From: Xanthomonas cassavae CFBP 4642
GTDB lineage: Bacteria > Pseudomonadota > Gammaproteobacteria > Xanthomonadales > Xanthomonadaceae
NCBI RefSeq assembly: GCF_000454545.1
Contig: NZ_CM002139.1
Location: 4,293,810-4,315,212 of the forward strand
Length of the DNA: 21,403 bases
Reading direction: 5' to 3'
The position numbers and the translations under genes were made by a program. This document shows positions 17,505 through 21,403 of the stretch, piece by piece (within the stretch, counting starts at the first letter, position 1; each line of letters opens with the position of its first letter). The notes beneath the pieces were generated by a model. The model did no database searches, was not told the origin of the DNA, and saw nothing but the letters and a program-made list of their open reading frames with translations.

Positions 17505-17991
17505 TGGACTCTCCATTGTGTTTGGCGCAGCGACACCGGTACGGCGCCGCCGAGACCTGCCCTGTAGCGGTTGCGACCGACCCTAGCAGCGCCTGCGCGG
17601 GAGGAGCTATAGCGATTCCGGCAGGGCGAGCGCGCCAAGCGCGATAGCGGGCGCCACCTGTCACCCGAAGCGTGCACTGGTCCTCAGTTCCTGCCCCTTG
17701 CGCGGGCAGGGCGTCATGTCCGGCTCAGGTGCCCAGCCCCGCCTGGTGCACCAATGCTGCACAGCCACATGCATGCGCCGTCCGGTGAGAGAGGCCGGGA
17801 CGGTCGGGGGACAGGCTGCAGCTGGCGCGGAAGCTGGCGCTGCGCTGCCGCGCCGGCAGGGCAGCGACGGCGCGCCATGTCCACGGCTGCAGGCCCGCCG
17901 GCCAGGCATTCGGTGCGTGGGTCTACGCCTGGGACCGGGTTTGCGATAGCGTTCGCACTTGGAGACGACGCAATAGCCGGAGGGGGCGACG
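17505..17991. other. 487-bp divergent intergenic region
   Basis: No gene was supported in any frame. It should hold the promoters of GH12 copy 2 (leftward) and the DegV gene (rightward). I saw no recognisable regulator site, riboswitch or RNA gene. Confidence 0.45.
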
Positions 17992-18936
17992 ATGCGCATC
18001 GGAATCGTGGTGGACAGTGCATGCGACCTGCCGCAGGACTTCATCCAACGCAACAACGTCATCGTGCTGCCGATCAGCGTCAGGATCGGCGAAGCCGTGC
18101 TGGCCGATCACCGCGACGAGGAGGCCACGCTGAGCTTCCTGCAGGCGCATGTCGCCGAGCGCGGGCACGAGGCCGAGACCACGCCGTTTTCGGTCAACCA
18201 GATCCGCGACCTGTTCCTGCAGCAGCTGGTGATCGACTACGACCATGTGTTCTGCCTGACCATCTCCAAGCTGCGCAGCCAGATCTTCGACAACGCCATG
18301 CAGGCCAGCTTCGCGATCCTCAACGACTACAAGCCGATCCGCCAGGCGGCCGGCCACAGCTCGCCGTTCGCGCTGCGCGTGATCGACACGCTCAACCTGT
18401 TTGCCGGGCAAGGCATCACCGCAGTGGAAGCGGTGCGCCTGCGTGACCAGGGCCAGGGCGTGGCGGCGATCCGCAGCCGCCTGGAACAACTGGCCGAACA
18501 CACCTATGGCTACATGATTCCACGCGATCTGTACTACCTGCGCGCACGTGCCCGCACCAAGGGCGATCGCAGCGTGGGCCTGATCGGTGCGGCGCTGGGC
18601 AGTGCGCTGGACATCAAGCCGGTGCTGCGCGCCTACCGCGGCGTCACCGAACCGGTGGCCAAGCTCAAGGGCTTCGAGCCCTCAGCGGAGAAGTTGTTCG
18701 GCTTCACCGTGCGCAAGATCCGCGAAGGCCTGATGACGCCCACGGTGTGCGTGGGGTACGGCGGCGAGCTGTCCGAGCTGCATGCCCTGCCCGGCTACAC
18801 CGCGCTGCAGGCTGCCTGCCAGACCCATGGCGTGGAATTGTTCGAAAGCGTGATGAGTCTGACCGGCATGGTCAACGTGGGCAAGGGCGCGCTGGCAGTC
18901 GCATTCGCGGCCGAACCGCACACCTTCTCCGCCTGA
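17992..18936 (+). CDS. DegV family protein (fatty-acid-binding)
   Basis: A 314-residue cytoplasmic protein of the DegV fold. The start, RIGIVVDSACDLPQDFI, matches the family's D-S-x-x-D-L-P opening. FCLTISKLRSQIFDNAMQA corresponds to the conserved segment around the bound fatty acyl head group, and VIDTLNLFAGQGITAVEAV follows as expected. LIGAALGSALDIKPVLR matches the usual G-x-x-L-x-I-K-P block. DegV proteins bind a long-chain fatty acid; in Firmicutes the FakB members present it to the kinase FakA. No FakA-like gene is visible here, so the partner is unknown. ATG 17992 is preceded by GGAGGGGG at good spacing. The gene is probably transcribed alone or with the small gene 87 bp downstream. 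Confidence 0.85.
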   Translation: MRIGIVVDSACDLPQDFIQRNNVIVLPISVRIGEAVLADHRDEEATLSFLQAHVAERGHEAETTPFSVNQIRDLFLQQLVIDYDHVFCLTISKLRSQIFDNAMQASFAILNDYKPIRQAAGHSSPFALRVIDTLNLFAGQGITAVEAVRLRDQGQGVAAIRSRLEQLAEHTYGYMIPRDLYYLRARARTKGDRSVGLIGAALGSALDIKPVLRAYRGVTEPVAKLKGFEPSAEKLFGFTVRKIREGLMTPTVCVGYGGELSELHALPGYTALQAACQTHGVELFESVMSLTGMVNVGKGALAVAFAAEPHTFSA

Positions 18937-19023
18937 AGCAACAGCGCGCGGGCATCTGCGTCCTCGACGGTGTTGTCACCCCGTCTTGGCTAACGTGCCG
19001 CCGTCATTCAACGGAGTCCTCCC

Positions 19024-19362
19024 ATGCCTGTCAGCTACTCGATCAGCCTGCCCGACCCCAAGCTCGCCCGCGGCAGCGCACCGTCGGTGAGCTTCACCGC
19101 CAATGGCGCCGACGCATTTGCCGAACAGCTGCAGGCGGCCTTGCGCGACCCGGCCTGGTTCGATCGCTGGCGCCAGCTGCAGGCCGACCCGGACGAGGTG
19201 GACCCGACGCTGGGCATCACCGACCCGGCAGCGACGGTCACCGGCAAACAGCAGGATCTGCGCGTCGATCTGGTGGCCACCACCAATATCCCCGGCGATC
19301 TGTTCAAGCAGCGCATGCAGGCGCTGGCGGGCGGTCACTGGGAAATGCGCGACGTGCGCTGA
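19024..19362 (+). CDS. Small conserved-looking protein of unknown function
   Basis: A 112-residue soluble protein without a signal peptide or membrane segment, which I do not recognise. It opens MPVSYSISLPDPKLARG. The middle alternates a helix-like AFAEQLQAALRD with an acidic stretch (ADPDEVDPTLGI), and a strand-like DLRVDLVATTNIP precedes the terminal FKQRMQALAGGHWEMRDVR. Codon use matches the neighbouring real genes. GGAG lies seven bases before the ATG. A hairpin follows its stop. The DegV gene ends 87 bp upstream on the same strand, so cotranscription is possible, though no functional link is known. Confidence 0.65.
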   Translation: MPVSYSISLPDPKLARGSAPSVSFTANGADAFAEQLQAALRDPAWFDRWRQLQADPDEVDPTLGITDPAATVTGKQQDLRVDLVATTNIPGDLFKQRMQALAGGHWEMRDVR

Positions 19363-19382
19363 CGCACGACCATCAAGGCGAT

Positions 19383-19407
19383 GCCGCCACGCTGCCCGTG
19401 TGGCGGC
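19383..19407. terminator. Hairpin between convergent genes
   Basis: GCCGCCAC and GTGGCGGC form a perfect 8-bp stem with a nine-base loop, 20 bp after the stop at 19362 and just before the end of the minus-strand transporter remnant. It is a likely bidirectional terminator without a T-tract. Confidence 0.5.
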
Positions 19408-19411
19408 CGGC

Positions 19412-20040
19412 TCATGCTTGCGCCAGTGCACCGTGCGGCCAGCGCCGTGTCAGGTTGACCGCCAGCGTGCCGACCACGATCAGCGCAAGACCCAGCCACT
19501 GCACCGGCACCAGGGCGTGGCCGTACAGCAGATGGTCCAGCAGCAGCGCGGCCAGCGGATAGACGAACGCCGGCACGGCGATCGTGGCCACCTGCAGATG
19601 CCGGTACGCCGAATAGAACAGCACATACACGATCCCGCGGTGGATCACGCCCAGCCCCACCAGCCAGACCCAGTGCAGGCCCGGATGCAGCGCGGCGCGG
19701 CTGGAAAACCCAGCCCGCAACAGTGCGGAAACACGGGATAGACGATGGTGGCCACGCCGATCGACGAGCGCGCCATGCCGGCGGACAAGGCCACCCAGTG
19801 CAGCACCAGCAAGACGCCGCTGACGACCGCGTCGCGCAGCTGCCCGCCGATCAGGCCGCAGGCGGTGAGAAACAGCGCACCGAACAGGCAGCGATAGAAC
19901 GCCGCCGCGACCGGATCCTGCCCGCTCTCGTGCACGAACACGCCCACCGACCCGATCAACACTTCGGCCACCAGCAAGTGCCAGATCGCACGTCGCGCAG
20001 TGCCGGCCGATATGGCTTGAACAGACACGGCGATGCTCAT
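19412..20040 (-). pseudogene. EamA/DMT-family transporter remnant (internal deletion plus frameshift)
   Basis: From ATG 20040 one frame reads as the first third of a DMT permease: VLIGSVGVFVHESGQDPVAAAFYR, then LFGALFLTACGL, then VVSGVLLVLHWVALSAGMARSSIGVATIVYP. Coding resemblance stops near 19735. From about 19690 a different frame gives the last third: GLHWVWLVGLGVIHRGIVYVLFYSAYRHLQVATIAV, then FVYPLAALLLDHLLYG, then WLGLALIVVGTLAVNL, ending at TGA 19414-19412. EamA proteins of this kind have about 300 residues and ten helices. About 100 residues from the middle are missing and the two halves are out of frame, so no working transporter can be made. The intact gene would have exported a small metabolite across the inner membrane. 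It lies divergent to a decayed MocR gene, a common regulator-transporter layout. Confidence 0.8.
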
Positions 20041-20320
20041 GGCGCAATCGTTCGCTGCAGATACCGCACGGCGCTGCCGCGCACAGACACATGCTGCGGC
20101 TCGACCCGGCATGCAAGTACATCGCGCGGCGCCAGCGCCAGCATCCGGCTCAGATCCGGCACCACCGCACGCACCTGGCGTAGACGGCGATATATGCCTG
20201 CGCGTTTGCATACACGGCCTGTGGCGCAATCGACAACGACGCCAACACCGTTTGCGGCGCCACCGGCAGCAACACCGGCATCTGGTTGGGAAAGCGCAGC
20301 TCGCTCGACACCCTGGCGCG
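20041..20320. other. Gap between the transporter and regulator remnants
   Basis: In an intact locus this interval would hold the divergent promoters and the 5' part of the MocR gene. No helix-turn-helix coding sequence or other gene is recognisable, so the regulator's first part appears deleted or scrambled. Confidence 0.4.
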
Positions 20321-21202
20321 ATGGAAGCCATCAGCCTGGCACTGCGCACGCGCACCGCACCGGGCGATGTGGTGCTGATGGAAACGCCCACCTACCACGG
20401 CATCCTGCAGGCGGTGGCCGCGTTACGGCTCAAGGTGCTGGAAGTCCCCAACCGCGCCGGCCAGGGCATCGATGTGGCGCGCCTGGACGCGCTGCTGCAG
20501 CGCACGCCGGTGCGTGCCGCAGTGCAGGTGCCCAACGTCAACAATCCCAACGGCAGCCTCGCGCCCGACACTGCCAAACGCGCGCTACCGGACAGCTGCG
20601 CACGTCACGGCACCGTGGTGATCGAAGACGATAGCTACGGCGAACTGGACTGGTCGGGCCAGCGACCGCGCCCGCTGCGCCACTTCGACACGCATGCCAA
20701 CGTGATCACCTGCGGCTCGTTCTCCAAGGCGCTATCGCCCGGCCTGCGCATGGGCTGGCTGCTCGGCGGCGACTGGACCGACGCCCTGGTGCGCGCCAGA
20801 TACCTTTCCACCGTCGGCAGCGCCAGCCTGCCGCAATTGGCATTGGCCGATTATCTGACGCAACACGATCTGGAACGGCATCTGCGCAAGCTACGCCGTA
20901 CCCTGGCCGACAATGGCCAACGCCTGCGCGATGCGATCATGCGGCATTGGCCTGAGGGCACGCGGGCGGGCGACCCGGCTGGCGGACCTTCGCTATGGCT
21001 GCAATTGCCCGAGGGTGGCAGTGGCCAGGCCTTGTTCGAAGCCGCAGTGGCCGAAGGCATCGGCACCTCGCCGGGCCATCTGTAGTCCAGCCGCGGCGAC
21101 TACGCTGATCATCTCCGCCTGAGCTGCGGCCAGCCGTGGAACGAGACGCTGGAGCGCGCAATGCGGCGATTGGGGAAGCTGGCAGCGCAAGTGGCGCGCT
21201 AG
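20321..21202 (+). pseudogene. MocR/GntR-type regulator remnant: aminotransferase-like domain only, with internal TAG
   Basis: Codons from 20321 read as the fold-type I aminotransferase domain of a MocR regulator: GDVVLMETPTYHGILQAV, VPNVNNPNGS, VIEDDSYGELDW, then SFSKALSPGLRMGWLLGG with the PLP lysine, and FEAAVAEGIGTSPGHL. The N-terminal winged-helix DNA-binding domain and the start of the aminotransferase domain (about 170 residues in all) are not found upstream. After GTSPGHL a TAG (21083-21085) interrupts, but the same frame continues SSRGDYADHLRLSCGQPWNE to the natural-looking stop at 21202; a Phe codon (TTC) is expected in place of TAG. With two independent lesions the gene is dead as a regulator. 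Its intact ancestor probably controlled the divergent transporter. Confidence 0.8.
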
Positions 21203-21297
21203 CGCGTTGTAGGTATCAGCTTTGTTGGTGTTGGTGTTGGGTGTGACCACGATACCCGCACCAACGCGGCACTGACGTTCAGTGAAGTAGCAAGCCC

Positions 21298-21314
21298 CTC
21301 TCCCGCCGGGAGAG
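21298..21314. repeat. Short palindromic hairpin CTCTCCC-GCC-GGGAGAG
   Basis: A perfect 7-bp stem with a three-base loop sits just outside the transposase stop. CCCCTCTCCC/GGGAGAG hairpins of this type are, from memory, frequent in Xanthomonas intergenic DNA. It may act as a terminator or be a dispersed repeat near the insertion boundary. Confidence 0.4.
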
Positions 21315-21324
21315 CAACTGTCTT

Positions 21325-21356
21325 GATCAACTGGCGGCGGCAGCCGCCAGTTGATC
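21325..21356. repeat. 14-bp inverted repeat across the transposase stop codon
   Basis: GATCAACTGGCGGC (21325-21338) and its exact complement (21343-21356) flank a four-base loop. The repeat includes the last codons and stop of the transposase, so it may be a terminator or lie at the element's end region. Confidence 0.6.
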
Positions 21357-21403
21357 CCGCATTTTGGCGTTGAGGATGACCAGCAACTTGCGTATGGCCG
21401 CCA
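21327..21403 (-). CDS. IS110-family transposase, C-terminal end only
   Basis: The last 24 codons of a minus-strand gene that continues past the right edge. They read AAIRKLLVILNAKMRDQL, an Ala run, then Ser and TGA (21329-21327). The RKLLVILNAKMRD tail is the characteristic end of IS110-family transposases, enzymes with a RuvC-like DEDD domain and a C-terminal catalytic serine, both outside this window. Such elements insert without terminal inverted repeats. The exact end of the element cannot be placed. It borders the decayed transporter-regulator pair. Confidence 0.7.
   Translation of the reverse strand, partial: AAIRKLLVILNAKMRDQLAAAAAS
21327..21403 (-). mobile_element. IS110-family insertion sequence (partial, runs off the window)
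   Basis: Inferred from the transposase tail. The boundary probably lies between 21203 and 21327, but no junction or target duplication could be identified. Confidence 0.5.

Noticed and set aside
16368..17567. A 399-codon plus-strand frame opposite GH12 copy 2
   Set aside because: Antisense shadow; the minus-strand protein has a signal peptide and both catalytic Glu residues.
17661..18062. Minus-strand 133-codon frame before the DegV gene
   Set aside because: Arg/Ser/Pro-rich composition without motifs, overlapping the start of DegV; treated as chance.
21224..21245. Short GTTGGT tandem run
   Set aside because: Only about three imperfect units in non-coding DNA; too short to interpret.

Overview
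The window is high-GC Gammaproteobacterial DNA that reads as Xanthomonas, a plant pathogen, or a very close relative. The reasons are gene content (a PL4 rhamnogalacturonan lyase, tandem GH12 glucanases, a FhuE/FpvA-type siderophore receptor, a Grx4-HesB-rhodanese fusion of the xanthomonad kind) and strong GC3 bias, which produces very long antisense shadow frames. The species is inferred from protein resemblance recalled from memory; no search was run. No tRNA, rRNA or CRISPR array was seen.

Left part (1-3363): the N-terminus of a type I secretion ABC exporter leaves the window on the minus strand. Divergent from it are an AlaA-type alanine aminotransferase overlapping an SGNH/GDSL hydrolase, then a SAM methyltransferase that probably uses a TTG start. 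Middle-left (3603-8836): a minus-strand TonB-dependent siderophore receptor, a minus-strand membrane-anchored polysaccharide deacetylase, a divergent three-domain glutaredoxin fusion closed by a strong terminator, and a minus-strand DUF924 protein. Middle (8976-13630): two translationally coupled exported amidohydrolases, one with a full set of metal ligands and one without, then a compact group of an exported protein, a DUF2809 membrane protein and a lipoprotein. The lipoprotein runs straight into an orphan PH-domain fragment.

The plant-cell-wall section (13767-17504) holds a rhamnogalacturonan lyase whose signal peptide is cut by an in-frame TAA, converging on two tandem exported GH12 endoglucanase/xyloglucanase paralogues. 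Pectin side-chain attack and xyloglucan/beta-glucan attack are thus grouped in one place, but the lyase is probably no longer exported.

The right end (17992-21403) has an intact DegV-family protein and a small unknown protein, followed by a decayed divergent pair: an EamA/DMT transporter that lost its middle and is frameshifted, and a MocR-type regulator that lost its N-terminal part and carries an in-frame TAG. An IS110-family transposase enters from the right edge. No wholly new system is evident. The points most worth a second look are the cysteine-less HesB-like domain in the glutaredoxin fusion, the metal-site-free amidohydrolase coupled to an intact one, and the cluster of gene-inactivating lesions in the right half.
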